DNA of 64,000 bases from NCBI GenBank assembly GCA_030159075.1, contig BROG01000638.1:248001-312000 (forward strand), written 5' to 3'. A program made the translations under genes and the position numbers. Source of the stretch: Atrina japonica (lineage: Eukaryota; Mollusca; Bivalvia; Pterioida; Pinnidae). Shown here in pieces: positions 21,780 through 34,690 of this stretch; position 1 is the first letter of the stretch, and each line of letters begins with the position of its first letter. The notes under the pieces were generated by a model. That model was given only the letters and a program-made list of their open reading frames with translations. It ran no database searches and was not told the DNA's origin.

Positions 21780-22990
21780 TACCGTGATTGGTTATTGCCC
21801 CCATCCACCACAGGGAACAACGGTGAAACGTCTATTGCTTTATGTATGTTCTCATAAATGATTTGTATACCCCCTCGTAAACAACATATTAGATGCCTTC
21901 ATTTCGCAGGGTGGAAATACTAATGAAATCGCTAAAAGGAAACCGTCTGGGATTTGCTAGCTAGAATGTATTGGGCATTGTTTTTATATGTGAGAAACTT
22001 AGACGCGTAATATAAAGAAAAAAATGCTAGTTCCGTCAAAACTATCAAGTGTTCTGTGTTTAAAAAACATTTTCATATGTATCACACGTCCTTTTCTTTG
22101 AAATGAATATGGTTGCAAACTTAGACGTTTATAAACTTTACAATAACGTTTGTATTACCGATCCTTTGTAAAACATAAAGAATTTGTTCTTATGTAATAT
22201 CAAAAATATCCCTGATGTCTGCTTGAACAGTTAACATTTTTCCCATAGAAATAATTTTTCCAGGTCTACTCCCATTTTAGAAATCAGATCTAAGTACATT
22301 CCGGACGTTTGATACCAATGCAATCAAAAGTGCTAGATGTTTACTTCAAATTTTCACTTGTTTGGTATTGGCCATTTTCTATTCTCATATGACCCCTGGC
22401 TTTCAATCTAAACCGCAATAGACCAAAATACTATATTCATGAATTTTTTTATCACGATACTTATTGAGTTGTTTTCATTTAATGAAGATCATTTTAACAA
22501 GGATAAGGACTCAAAAATGTCTGCGCCCATGTTGTTAAAAAAAGCCGGTGAAATTTATCCAAAACACCAAAAATAGTCATTTTGCTTTTTTGGAAATCAC
22601 TAGTAAACCAAGCCCGATAATATTGCCAACATGAAGAGAAACACAGTCATTATACCCCTACCAAAATCCCATTCATATTAAAATTATACAAATAAATGTG
22701 GCGGTATATCGGGGTAAACTGTCTATTGCTTCAGAATTGTATGTTATTCATAAATGTTTCATACCATTTTTACATTTTGACCATGATTAAATTTACCTAT
22801 CATGTGATACCATTTCCCAAAAACTCGATAATCATTGCATATTAGATGCAGAGTAAAGATTTCGCCACTTCCTCGTTTTTTTTATATCATCAAATTGCTG
22901 TAATTGACAAGGACTAATGCACCCTAAATCGCTAAAAGGGGAGGGGACATTATTCAAATAATTTTATTTATATTATGTGTAATCATGTCT
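21780..22990. repeat. Two diverged copies of an unnamed ~0.9-1.0 kb unit (partial)
   Basis: Landmarks recur in the same order: GTCTATTGCTT plus ATAAATG near 21830 and 22725, and AATCGCTAAAAGG near 21927 and 22931. Between them the sequence is too diverged for me to align. This may be an old tandem duplication or two insertions of an unknown element. No coding content. Confidence 0.45.
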
Positions 22991-24220
22991 GAGATTTGTT
23001 TCATCTTAATTACAGTCTCATGACAAGTAATTAAATACAGAGGGCTAGATAACTGTTTTCCTTTATTAGCAGGCACTTAAAATGGTTTAAAATTATAGTT
23101 TGCTTTTATAAGATATACATATTTGAAACTTTTCAGGTGAAAAATAAGTCAAATATAATTAAAGTTTGAAAAAAATGCAATATCAGAGTGTTAATTTTTG
23201 TAAACAATCCCAAGAGTGTTAAGTGACATTTGCTGACTTAAAAAATTGTGATTAAAAAACATATATTTGAAAACATATGAAAACATGCTTTGAAATTAGA
23301 TTGTTGGGGAAAAATATCATTTTTTAACATTATCTTTACATGACTCGGTATGTAATTAGAAAAAATCTCTTGACGTTTATGCTGGATTTAAATGTATTAA
23401 CAAAAATGTTGATAGTATGTGTTAAAAACGCCCTATTTCTAAAGAAATTTTCCCTTTTTTATAAAACATGTAATGACCTAAACACAATATGGAATTTCTT
23501 GTTACAATGTAAAAGGGGGGGGGGGGGGGTATCTAATTTTTATATCCAGTGATACGATGAAATGCTTGATGAGACTACAACCTGAAATAAAATACAAGCA
23601 TAAAAATGATATGTCCCTTCAGATAAACATATCCCAAAGCATGAGTAAAATGACATGGTCCAATTGATTTTGCCCTCAAAAAAAGAAAACAACCAGTTGT
23701 ACCTCAAAAAGGTTTTTTTAAAATGTACAATGTACAATAGAAACATATATCATATCTCGCATAGTCTTCATAACATAACTACTGGTAATTTAAATATAAT
23801 CTGCTGTTTGTAGATTTAGTTTTTTCCAAGAACAGATGATACCACAAATGATAAAATCAGGTGTAATATAAAACATACTGATAAAATTAAGAGATCTCAT
23901 TTTGCATAAAATTGGGTAGAAGCACACCCTTTAAATTTGTTTGTGGACCCCCAACGATATCACCATTTCATAGGACCCTCACATAGAAGTAGTAAAAGTT
24001 GAATCAATTTGGGTGAAACCAAAATGAGAGAAAAGGCTTACTTTAAGGCATGTTACATGTGTCAAAGTGAATTTTCTATAGGACAGACACCACCAAATAT
24101 TTCCTTACTAGAACTTACAAAACTTCAGGTCATTATCCCATGTTAAATCTGGGTAAAAGTCTCAAAAGACCAATAGTATTTGAAACAAAATCAATCAGAA
24201 TATAGGTCCCGTTGCATTTT
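22991..24220. other. Intergenic AT-rich DNA
   Basis: A run of about 15 G at 23515-23529 is the only salient feature. Short ORFs (23340-23552, 23540-23746) have no support. Confidence 0.45.
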
Positions 24221-24360
24221 TACTTCAAATTTTTCACTTTGTTTACAACTCGTAGTATTCCGCAACCAAAGGAAAATATCTATTCTCATAGACCCCTCCC
24301 TACAAATCCGATAAAATATTCATGTATCTTTTTATCACAGACACTTATTAATGGAAACCA
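24221..24360. repeat. Weak repeat of 22338-22470
   Basis: TTTACTTCAAATTTT, TATTCTCATA then GACCCCT, TATTCATG and TTTTTATCAC occur in the same order at both places. Probably an old interspersed repeat; boundaries unclear. Confidence 0.4.
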
Positions 24361-24369
24361 ATCAGATCG

Positions 24370-24425
24370 CTGTGGGATCAGGTGCCATGTCTGCGGAGTA
24401 AGCATCCCCTGTCGAATAAACCAGA
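24370..24425 (-). mobile_element. Small Penelope-like 3'-region fragment
   Basis: GTGGGATCAGGTGCCATG and GGAGTAAGCATCCCCTGTCG are family A landmarks on the minus strand. About 55 bases survive, with a small insertion between them. Confidence 0.7.
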
Positions 24426-24449
24426 TAATGTCCGTAAACTATCCCAAAT

Positions 24450-24900
24450 AATTGACCCCGTCTTCCGATTTTGTGCTAAAACATATCATTAGCATACTTC
24501 AGATAGACTCCAGTGTTTTTTACGCAATAAAAATTTTTATACTAAATTAGGTTTTTCTTGTTTACCACGATATCACACAAGGACATGGTCAGTGCCCAAT
24601 TGGTACCGGTAACCCGTAAAACTGTATAGCACCGTTAATATATGTATACCAATATAAATAATATCCGGCATAGATTTTAATCTCCAAACACATAGAAATA
24701 AGACCAAAAAGCATCCACCGATGGTATAAAACCTGTCTTCCGATTTTGTGCTAAACGCTAATGACAGTGGAAAAAAGCAGAATTTAGTTGAAAAGATGCA
24801 TGAAGGCCCACTGTGGTAACCCGGTAACAATAGCACATAATGATGTATGCTATATAATATCCGGCATGTTTTAATCTCCAGCAGTTATTTTTCCACTTCA
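24450..24900. repeat. Diverged tandem duplication, ~240-280 bp spacing
   Basis: CTTCCGATTTTGTGCTAAA occurs at 24461 and 24738. GGTAACCCG with ATATCCGGCAT and TTTTAATCTCCA occurs near 24606-24690 and 24820-24880. The second copy has deletions. Unknown unit with no coding content. Confidence 0.6.
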
Positions 24901-26759
24901 AAAACATAAAAATAACTTTTGTAAATTTTTAATGACACATAAAACAGGATTCTGTGAGAATATATTATTATAAAATTTTAGACACCCACTTCAAACATAA
25001 ATCTTTTGTAAATTTTTGACACATAAATTTGCACTTTGACAGCCTTGGCATCTGGTAATGACCTTTGGTCAACGATTCTATACAATGTTCTTTTTCACCA
25101 AAGTTCATGAAATTGTATATTCATCCATCATAGTAACTGACAAAATTTTATCCGATGATCTGACACTTCACTAAATATATATACGATCCATGTAGTAGTT
25201 TTATTTGTTGAAGTAATTTTGTCAATTTATCAAATATTATCCAAAAGGTCCTACACACGAGAGTCTATGAAAATGCACCTCTAAGCCCTATATTGGTCAG
25301 TACATAAATATAAATTTACTGTTTTCATTTATGTTTACGTTTACGTCCCACCGAGAAATGTTTACTTACTTTGATACCCCCCCCCCTCTAAAGATGAAAC
25401 ACGCCACAAGTTGAAACGTGCAATGAACTGATTATCCTTGGTTTCATGTCTCGAATGAAAGAAGCGCGATTTTCACGTTTACTTCTTATGCCGAGTGTCA
25501 TCCACCCGCGAATCGAACACTATAACTAGATCATCGCAAATCTAGGGTGAAATAAGACAGTTTCTATGGTCAATACGGTTGGTGGAATGTCGATATATTT
25601 GTCAAAATAATGAAAAAAAATATTGCCCGCACCTTTATAACTAAAGTCACTAAATTTAGACAAATCGAATACGTCAAAATTTATATTCTTCGGTGTTCTA
25701 AATTCATTCATCTGAATTTAAACACTTAAAACTACAATATCTCTGTATATATTGATACATATATCAATTGTAACTTTACACACTGTAGATACGTGGGGTA
25801 AACTTGAGACAGTAATTATGCAGCTGGTATTTTACTTAAGATATAAAATATCAAATAACATAATCCCCAATGTCATCTGTGTATATTTTCCTTGATACTC
25901 AAAATGACACGAAACAAGATATGTGAAATGCCTTTAGGTGCAATATCATGCCATTTTTATCTCTTAATCAGTTTACAAAGAGTGCAATATTATAACTATG
26001 GCGTACTTTATCAAACGTCTGTGTGACACTACATCGAGACATCTTGACATTCAGCACAAATTGTTTTCTATAAATAGTGTAAACTTTCCTGTGATCAAGA
26101 TAGTGTAGAAAAGAATAAAACCTATATTGATAAATGAAACCATTATTTTCTTTTCCGTTATACCTGAGCCTTATGTCGTTGCCATAATAAAATAAAAACT
26201 AATCGTGTAGCGACATAGTGAAAATATATCGATAAAGTTGATTTCTCCTCGAGTACCTTTTGAAATGATATTTCATAATAGCAGAATAATTTAACACAAC
26301 GCCTTTAAATCGCTTCATAAAACATACACTTATATATTGCGATATACGGGTAAACTGACCGCAGGTAAATTTGTATTCATTTATTTTTGTTTTAATAAGT
26401 CCATACAAATACGATTACCACCATGTGACCTATTAATGCTCCTTCAGAAGTTAATTCACAACTCAAGCATTGCTTTTCTTAAATCTTTAAACAGACCATC
26501 GATCAGCCAATTCATTAGAAAATGAAAACAAGCTTTTGTTAAACATTTATTTGTCATTATTTGCACTTATCGATGGATTTGTGAATCCATCAACTAAGCA
26601 CTAACTCTGGATCAAACATTTTACTGAATTGATGATGAGTTTTAAATGGAAACCCGTAACATACAACTTACACTCAATATTACAACGCCACCTGTCTAAC
26701 GTTTATTGTATGTAATTACAATTGCATAAAGACATCATAGCTATAGACTACATGATTGG
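24901..26759. other. Intergenic AT-rich DNA, 1.9 kb
   Basis: Nothing recognised apart from a short C run at 25378-25386. Small ORFs have no support. Confidence 0.45.
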
Positions 26760-28225
26760 TGATAGTGTTTGATATGGTGCTGTAAAAATCAGTTTGTTTA
26801 TTGATGACGGAGTTTGACATGGGGTAGTAAAATGAGTTTGTTTATTGATTACGGAGTTTGGTATGGGGTAATAAAATGAGTTTGTTTTTTATGACAGGAT
26901 TTTGGATGGGGTAGAAAAATCTGTTTGTATATTGATGACGGAGTGTTATATAGGGTAGTAAATGAGTTTGTTAATTCATACCGGAGTTTGACATGGGGTA
27001 TTAAAATGAGTTTGTTTATTGATGACGGAGGTTGACATGGGGTATTAAAATTAGTTTGTGTATTGATGACGGAGTTTGACATGGGGTATTAAAATGATTT
27101 GTTTATTGATGACGGAGGTTGACATGGGGTATTAAAATTAGTTTATTTATTGATGACGGAGTTTGACATGGGGTATTAAAATGAGTTTGTTTATTGATGA
27201 CGGAGGTTGACATGGGGTATTAAAATGAGTTTGTTTATTGATGACGGAGGTTGACATGGGGTATTAAAATGAGTTTGTTTATTGATGACGGAGGTTGACA
27301 TGGGGTATTAACATGAGTTTGTGTATTGATGACGGAGTTTGACATGGGGTATTAAAATGAGTTTGTTTATTGATGACGGAGGTTGACATGGGGTATTAAA
27401 ATGAGTTTATTTATTGATGACGGAGTTTGACATGGGGTATTAAAATGAGTTTGTTTATTGATGACGGAGGTTGACATGGGGTATTAAATGAGTTTGTTTA
27501 TTGATGACAGAGGTTGACATGGGGTATTAAAATGAGTTTGTTTATTGATGACGGAGGTTGACATGGGGTATTAACATGAGTTTGTGTATTGATGACGGAG
27601 TTTGACATGGGGTATTAAAATGAGTTTGTTTATTGATGACGAAGGTTGACATGGGGTATTAAAATGAGTTTGTGTATTGATGACGGAGTTTGACATGGGG
27701 TATTAAAATTAGTTTGTGTATTGATGACGGAGTTTGACATGGGGTATTAAAATTAGTTTGTTTATTGTTGACGGAGGTTGACATGGGATAGTAAAATGAG
27801 TTTGTGTATTGATGACGGAGTTTGACATGGGATAGTAAAATGAGTTTGTGTATTGATGACGGAGTTTGACATGGGGTATTAAAATGAGTTGGTTTATTGA
27901 TGACGGAGTTTGACATGGGGTATTAAAATGAGTTTGTTTATTGATGACGGAGTTTGACATTGGATAGTAAAATGAGTTTGTTTATTGATGACGGAGTTTG
28001 ACACGGGGGATTAAAATGAGTTTGTTTATTGATGACGGATTTTGACATGGGGTATTAAAATGAGTTTGTGTATTGATGACGGAGTTTGACATTGGATAGT
28101 AAAATGAGTTTGTTTATTGATGACGGAGTTTGAAATGGGGTAGTAAAATGAATTTGTTAATTGATTACGGAGTTTGACATTGGGTAGTAAAATGAGTCTG
28201 TATACTGAAGATGGATTTGATAGTA
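26760..28225. repeat. 44-bp minisatellite array (~33 units)
   Basis: Units of about 44 bp with TTTGTTTATTGATGACGGAG, then TTTGACATGGGG and TATTAAAATGAG. In the middle (about 27000-27660) two variants, GAGTTTGACATG and GAGGTTGACATG, recur in mixed order. Edges are more diverged than the centre, as expected for unequal crossing-over. Minus ORFs of 69-85 residues over the array are artefacts. Confidence 0.95.
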
Positions 28226-29425
28226 CCGTGTGCAATAAAGTTGTTTGTCGTACCAGTATTTCATCATGAAACTTACTCGCCTTCTAGGTAGTATAAATTA
28301 GAGAATTTGTATAAATATATAAATTACGCGCGTAGTACACCATATTTTAATACTGTATATCCTAGCATTCTATACGTGCTAAATGCCAAACCTCACCAAC
28401 ATATCTCACTTAAGGAGTAACAATATATAGTATTAAAATAGACAGAAACAAATTAGAAAAAAAAAAAATTAACGTAATCGTTAAAGTAATATGAAATGAC
28501 CAAATATTAATTTTCAGTTTTATATCAAATTCAAGTCTTGTGTATCGTTTAAAAAAATCTAGATTATTATCGTAAAAAGATGCACAGAGTAATCTAGATG
28601 TTGGAGAAAAACTATTTAATAAACTTTTTGAAGGTTTGAATAATCCTTGCTTCCCAGGGCGTAATGCAAATGATGTAATCGGCTTATATACAAGAGAACT
28701 CTGGGTAAAACATTTGGAAAACCTTTATTGCGCATGCACCACCACCGGATATCTCGGGCTATTACTAACGGGCTATTACTAATTCATCCCACGCGGTTTC
28801 GGAAAAATCATTCTCGGCAGTATACCATATATATCATTAATTATTTCCAACAACAATCCCGTATTGTATTTTTAAAGTAAATATACAGCCAGAAACATAT
28901 TACCGATACATTACATAAAATAAAGGCCGATTTTAACAACTACCGAATTGGTTAAGGACCGATTGTTTGACACTGAGAGTGCCCGAGATTTCCCTGAATT
29001 CGCATGCTCAAAATATTTGTTGACACTACAGCGATGTCAGGACCACGTGGTCAGAACCTTAAATTGACTAATTTGGCGCGGAAAGGACACAGAAAAATAT
29101 CGAGCGTCATGTTTTATAGGTCCAAATGTAACTGGATTCAAGTAAGACAATTGGATTGCGTTGTTCAATAAAACAAATGTCTAGTTTGCCAAGACGCTAC
29201 CTGTCAGTTTTGTTTACCCTTGCAGTTCATCTGTTTTGACAACGTAGAGTTGTGTAAAATTAATGTATGCCTAGTTTGTATCAACTCGAAAATTATCATA
29301 CCTTAACTATAATTATGTGGAGTGTTTAAATATATTTACGATACTGAGAAATTTGACAAATTATAATACATTGGATGATAGAATTACACGTTTCGCCATG
29401 TGCTTCCTTAACAATCGGCAATCTT
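28226..29425. other. Intergenic, nothing recognised
   Basis: About 1.2 kb without supported features. Confidence 0.45.
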
Positions 29426-29427
29426 CG

Positions 29428-29482
29428 TTGTTTGTTTGTATGTTTGTTTATTGTTGTTTAACGTCCCACTCAAGAATATTTT
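29428..29482 (-). mobile_element. SINE family 1 tail, truncated
   Basis: TTGTTGTTTAACGTCCCACTCAAGAAT preceded by (TTTG)n is the reverse of the 3' end of the SINE at 18083-18375. Only about 55 bases remain; the head is missing. Confidence 0.7.
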
Positions 29483-29605
29483 CGTAAACTTGTGTAGAAT
29501 CTGAATGTATTTTTTTTTATTTTTTTTGCGCCGACGACATTTCATATTGCTTTAATTTAATTGGAGAAATGTATGAAATACTGAAACAAGGTATCCCTTA
29601 CATAC

Positions 29606-29607
<2 letters not shown>

Positions 29608-29674
<67 letters not shown>
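29608..29674. repeat. (GT)n microsatellite
   Basis: About 66 bases of GT dinucleotide, uninterrupted. Confidence 0.95.
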
Positions 29675-29675
<1 letters not shown>

Positions 29676-30142
29676 TTCTCTGCATAAGAAACCTCCCTGT
29701 CTCGCATAACCGTATTCCATCATATTCGCTTCCATAACGGACATAGTGTCAATTCAAAAGGGTCTATGAGAAAGTCTGTGTTAAATGCTTGCCAGACGAC
29801 AGCCTGTCTTAACAGTAAACAACAGACAATCTCTCGAATAAAATTAACTAAAAATTTTAACCTTTTATGGAAACTCTGTTATACAGAATGTTTATTGTAG
29901 TTAGGTGAGTGTTGTATGGTATATTCTAGTGTTTTAATCCCCCCAAATGCCACCTGCAAAATGCTTCACACACAATATTTATGTGTATGTATAAATTACT
30001 TGAAACGAGTTTATGTTCTCCATTAAGAATAAAATCCTGTTTATGATCACATGTCTCCATTTTAGCGTACATACGCTAAATGAGATTTTAAAGCGTCAAC
30101 GAGTGTAACAAATGACGAAATGTAGATGATGATGACTAAGTA
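29675..30142. other. Intergenic, nothing recognised
   Basis: No supported feature. Confidence 0.4.
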
Positions 30143-30145
30143 CAT

Positions 30146-30702
30146 GTATAAAAACCTCAGATACCAAAGCATAAATCAATAGAATGTCCAGGACATAGGT
30201 ACAAATTCGGTAAAAATGGACAAACACGGACCTCTGGAAACCAAGAGGTGGGATCAGGTGCCATGGAGGAGTAAGCATCCCCTGTCGACCGGTCACACCC
30301 GCCATGAGTCCACAGTCAAGTCCAATGAAACACGTGTATCCTCGTCACAATTGGTACAGACGTCTCAACAACCGCCAACGAAAAGGCAACTCAACATTTC
30401 ACTTAGTGAAACAGAGTAGTCGCACACAAGGCTATTATACCGACCGTAAAACTAGCGGAACGTTGACATTAAACGCGGTTTTCGATATCCATGTGTCAAT
30501 AATTTATCAGTGAGTAGTTTACCTCTGTATATGAAATCTTCATATGTTGTGCACGCCCTGGCATATCGGATCATTTGTGAAATATAAACTCCATACGCGG
30601 GTGACTGAGGGATATTACTACTTAAATGTGGAAAATTTACGATGGGAAAACCGAAATCGTCGCGTTTATCGTATAGCTTCGTTGCTAATTTCCCGTCTGT
30701 GA
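30146..30702 (-). pseudogene. Penelope-like element copy (family A), 5'-truncated
   Basis: Minus-strand copy with a well-kept 3' region from CCTCAGATACCAAAG at 30147, through CTGTCGACCGGTCACACCCG at 30283. The C-terminal RT block lies in the ORF 30763-30452: KLYDKRDDFGFPIVNFPHL, AYGVYISQMIRYARACTT and KLLTDKLLTHGY. It is truncated at about 30702 inside the codons before KLYDK, where unrelated sequence begins. The catalytic part is absent. One of the least diverged copies in this part of the element. Confidence 0.88.
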
Positions 30703-31040
30703 CGTCATAGGTTGTGAAATGTGTAAGTAAAATATTTGTTGTATGTCTTAGACATTTAAACACTCTGTTTTCGTGGTGTAAAAATAATGAAAATTTGAAA
30801 TCAAATATTATTCTTCAATAGTAATAAAGCCCCGCAAAGTGAACAAACAAACATAATACTATCACAAGTTTTTTAACCCATGTCTTTATTAATCGTTTCC
30901 CGGCACCATGATATATACTGTGTATTTATTTGACGGCTATATTTAATAAAGTACGTCTGTAGGTACAAAAGTGTTGTTCGTGTAAGTATATGAACCCGGG
31001 GATCAAGACGGAATCAGTATCAGAAGCCACAATGCTCAGT
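30703..31040. other. Intergenic, nothing recognised
   Basis: Unique-looking sequence between a Penelope-like copy and a short minisatellite. Confidence 0.4.
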
Positions 31041-31232
31041 GCCACAACAAAGAGCTCTGGTGATTTCGGTAAACCTTAAAGGGACAACAAAGTGCTCTGG
31101 TGATTTTGGTAAACCTTACAGGGACAACAAAAAGCTCTGGTGATTTTGGTAAACCTTACAGGGGCAACAAATAGGTCTGGTGAGTTTGGTAAACCTTAAA
31201 GAGACAACAAAGTGCTCAGGTGATTTTGGTCT
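31041..31232. repeat. ~39-bp minisatellite, left block
   Basis: About five units carrying GACAACAAA, GCTCTGGTGATTTTGG and TAAACCTTA. Resumes at 31511 after the SINE and poly-C. Confidence 0.88.
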
Positions 31233-31463
31233 GATTTCTGATTTTTGTTTTACGCCATACTCAACAATCTTTCAGTCATATGATTGCGTCCAGTTTTTAT
31301 TGGTGGAGGAGAAACCCCGGTTACCCGGGTAAAGACCAGCGACCTTCCGCAAGAAAACTGGCAAACTTTCCCACTTAATTCGAAATGACCCTAGCGGGAT
31401 TCGAACCAGAGGTGAGAGGCCTTGTGATATAAAGCGCAATGCTCTAACCATTCGGCCACGGAG
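31233..31463 (-). mobile_element. tRNA-derived SINE (family 2), minus strand
   Basis: Read on the minus strand it starts GGCTCCGTGGCCGAATGGTT (A-box-like), then GGTTCGAATCCCGCTAGGG (B-box-like). The body has GGTAACCGGGGTTTCTCCTC, and it ends ATGGCGTAAAACAAAA. The head is tRNA-Ser/Leu-like in style. It lies inside a ~39-bp minisatellite; GTGATTTTGG on each side may be a target-site duplication, though it is also part of the minisatellite unit. Confidence 0.85.

Positions 31464-31510
<47 letters not shown>
31464..31510. repeat. 47-base poly-C homopolymer
   Basis: Uninterrupted C that begins at the first base of the SINE head, so on the element's strand a poly-G tract precedes the tRNA-like start. 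Confidence 0.9.
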
Positions 31511-31585
31511 TGTGATTTTGGCAAAACTTACAGGGACAACAAAGAAATCTGGTGATTTTGGTAAACCTTAAAGGGACAAAAAGAT
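31511..31585. repeat. ~39-bp minisatellite, right block
   Basis: About two more units (GTGATTTTGGCAAAACTTACAG, then CTGGTGATTTTGGTAAACC) after the SINE and poly-C, showing that those inserted into an existing array. Confidence 0.85.
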
Positions 31586-33462
31586 ATTATGGTATACCTT
31601 GCGGCATAAAATCAAAAACAATTTTTAACAGTGGTGACTTTTTAAGATACATTCATAAAATATGTGTTTCTGAATTGTATTATCAAAAAAGTAAAAAGAA
31701 CATAACCTCTGGAAAATATCAATATGTCTTTTAAAATTCTGGTAATAACGTTCTGTTAAAGGAGCCGTAAATATGCATTGATATACTTGATGATTAAGTA
31801 ATCTTTGAAAATTGCAGTATTTCTGTCACCTCCACATTGATACTGGGTTCAGCTTATTTGATTTTCAATCATAACTAGAACAATACAATCAATTTTAACA
31901 TAATCATGTATTAAAATAAATGACATATAAATATAAAACATAATAATGAACAATAAATAGCTTAAACGTACTGTTTGTACATTTATGTTATGGTGCAGCG
32001 AAGGAAATTATTGTCCAGTTTTCTCTTTTTAAGCTAGTGAATGCAAAAATGCATTGATAATGCTGATTTGTGCAATGTAGCAATTCCAATTTAATAATTT
32101 CAATTTAATAAGAAAGACGAGGTCTAGAAATATATTTTGACATAAGTTGATTACATATTGCGGATACTTCCTTACTTTTAATTCTATATACATGAGTAAT
32201 ACACACTAGATCACTGTTCAAGCTTTTCAATGCTGCTTCGTTGATCAAAACCGTTAATCATTTAACAAAGGCTCATAAGATGCAATTACAAAATACAAAA
32301 TTAAGCGATCGCAATCAATACACTACTCGTTTTAACTTAACAATAAACTAATGCGATTCACTTGTTCACTTTTCTATTAAAATCCAAATATTTGCTATAG
32401 ATTGGTTTGTACTTTTATTTTTAGATACGGTATTGTTCTAATTTGTAGGTTTATTCATGTGTATCGTCGGTACAAAGCCATCTTCGATATCTCTATTTTT
32501 TACATTGGTTCCACTTCACTAAATTTATACTATAGAACTGCTAAATATGTCTAATGATTTATAATATTTGTACAAGAACCAATGTATTGATTAGTGTTTG
32601 ATATTTCACCTGATAGAGATCAAAGGAAGTGCTTCGTCATGTAATTTTTGTGGAATAGACAACAGCAGACTTCATTTTGTTTCTAGTACATTTAAATTAT
32701 CATTTCAGAAACGAAATATTGATTTTGATGATTTCAACATAATAGCATCAATTTCTCTCAAAATAGTAAAACCTCAGATAAACTTTGGGTATTTGGTAGG
32801 TACGATGTTCTATATATAACATAGTAAATAAATACAAAAAATCACCAAGTTACTTTAAAATCGATGTCCTTATAATTATTGACGTTCATAAACAGATATC
32901 TTTACCACTTTAAAAGAATGACTTTCATATTTACACTGACTCAACATCACAACGGATACTTCGAATCATAAAAACCCAAATAATAGGAGAAATTGAAACC
33001 CAAACAAATTAAAAATATCACACACAATTTTTATCAAAGTACATATGCACTAAACTGGAACAAATTAAAATCAAAACCTCGAGTAAGAGACTTAATCACA
33101 ATGTGTCAGATGTCTACAAAAAGAAAATTTTTCCTTAAACTTAGACTTCGAGTGTCAAATATTCATAGGTACTTCTTCATTATAAATAGCACTTCGATAT
33201 CTTCTGACCAGGTCGTTAAGCAGGTTTATGGAAATCTAGTCGTCTTCTCATTATATACCGGTCATTTTATTAATGCATAAAAATTAACATTACAAATACA
33301 CTTTTCAAGTCAATTATCGAAGATCTTGGTTTAAATAGTATATATTTGAATGTGAAATAATTACATATAAACAAGTAATACAACACAATTAGGGATTGAA
33401 AAAGCAAGACTGTTTCTATTAATCCATCTCCCTATTTTCAATGCACTACAAAATTTTCAAGA
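31586..33462. other. Intergenic AT-rich DNA, 1.9 kb
   Basis: ORFs at 31552-31734, 32598-32819 and 32993-33280 have no recognisable domain and AT-driven composition. Nothing supported. Confidence 0.45.
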
Positions 33463-33834
33463 TTGTCAGGAGAGAGTGGTAGAAAAGAAAGTGTAGTCAG
33501 AAAAGGAGACGAGAAGGTTAGGAAGATGCAAACTAACAGTGAAAACTTATGGGCAGCATTGTATGAAGTAATATTAAAAGAGTGTAAAGCGAACATCAAG
33601 GCGTCGATGATAAGACAGATTATGTCGGGTATCAGGTACGGATGTACCAAGGTAAATTGGCACATGCACACAAACAAAACAAGCCCAAATCAAACTACAA
33701 CAGAGTTGACAAGCCACCTGTCGCCACAAAAGTATAAGAGAATCAGAATGGCAAGACGCCCGTACAAGGCAACAAGTTTCATCCATACAAGCCAATTTCG
33801 GAAAGCAGACCGTACCGTTTTGGTTCTGAATTGA
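33463..33834 (+). CDS. Possible 123-residue ORF or exon, unknown
   Basis: I do not recognise it. The sequence is basic (KGDEKVRKMQTNSENLWAAL in the N-terminal part, KYKRIRMARRPYKATSF near the C-terminus), with no signal peptide or membrane segment. A 126-codon ORF overlaps it on the other strand (33954-33574), so one of the two is certainly a shadow. The first ~60 residues look more protein-like than the AT-rich background ORFs nearby. It could be a fragment of an unidentified mobile element. Low confidence. Confidence 0.22.
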   Translation: MSGESGRKESVVRKGDEKVRKMQTNSENLWAALYEVILKECKANIKASMIRQIMSGIRYGCTKVNWHMHTNKTSPNQTTTELTSHLSPQKYKRIRMARRPYKATSFIHTSQFRKADRTVLVLN

Positions 33835-34690
33835 CCCAGGATGTGCCACTCTACCCCAACAGACATATATAATGTAAATATTTATTAGAAATATATTCAT
33901 GAAAAATTGCACATATGTCATATAACAACAATAAAAATAGGTTGAGTTATGCAATGTGGTGACACTTTCCTAATAAACCTCGGCATAATAGTAGGAAAGA
34001 TAATAGCTATGTGAATCGCTCAGTGTCCGTATAACAATAGATCAAGAGTTAGGGGACGACTTATCTTATTTCTTAGTAAGTTTCTTTGGTTTGTATATTG
34101 TTTAACTGATAGCAAAAATGAGAATTTGACTCTATTTCATTACACATACAAAAAGGATAGGGTTCGGTATTTTTATTAAAAAGATATTATTTCATACGGA
34201 GTCTAGCATTTAAAATTTGTCCGAGTCGACTACCGTCATAATAATAATTTGGAATTTCAGAGTGATTTGTTGAAATGACTTTTTTGAAAACCTCAATTAA
34301 ATTAATTTATTTTCTGTGGTAAGGGAGGGTATTCCAGAGGCGTACACAGAGGAAGGGGGGGGCTGTTGTAATAGTGAGTACTGTTTGTATATATACCAAC
34401 AAAATTTTAGCATTACGTGCGTTATAATTATGAATATTGTAATGCTGCCCATGAACTAATGATGATTAAACTTTTAACCATTTCAAAATACTGTGTACGT
34501 TTATGTTCTTCGCGTTTTTGTTTTTGTTTTTTTTTTTTTTTTTTTTGGTTTTTTTTTTTTCTAGTGTAGACCAACCTGATTCCTTATATAATGATCTTAA
34601 ACTAGTTTATTTAGAGGCACCGAGCTGTATTTCTTTCTTTTAAAGCCTGCCTGGGTACAGTTATCACAGATGATATCGGGGTATTCTAAA
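33835..34690. other. Intergenic, with poly-T
   Basis: Nothing recognised except a T-rich run at 34518-34560, about 190 bases before the LINE's truncated 3' side. Confidence 0.4.

Noticed and set aside
26849..28235. Minus-strand ORFs with repeated HFNTPCQTPSSI
   Set aside because: Frames of the 44-bp array.
33574..33954. 126-residue minus ORF rich in Cys and hydrophobic residues
   Set aside because: Overlaps a more protein-like plus-strand ORF and shows no domain; likely a shadow.
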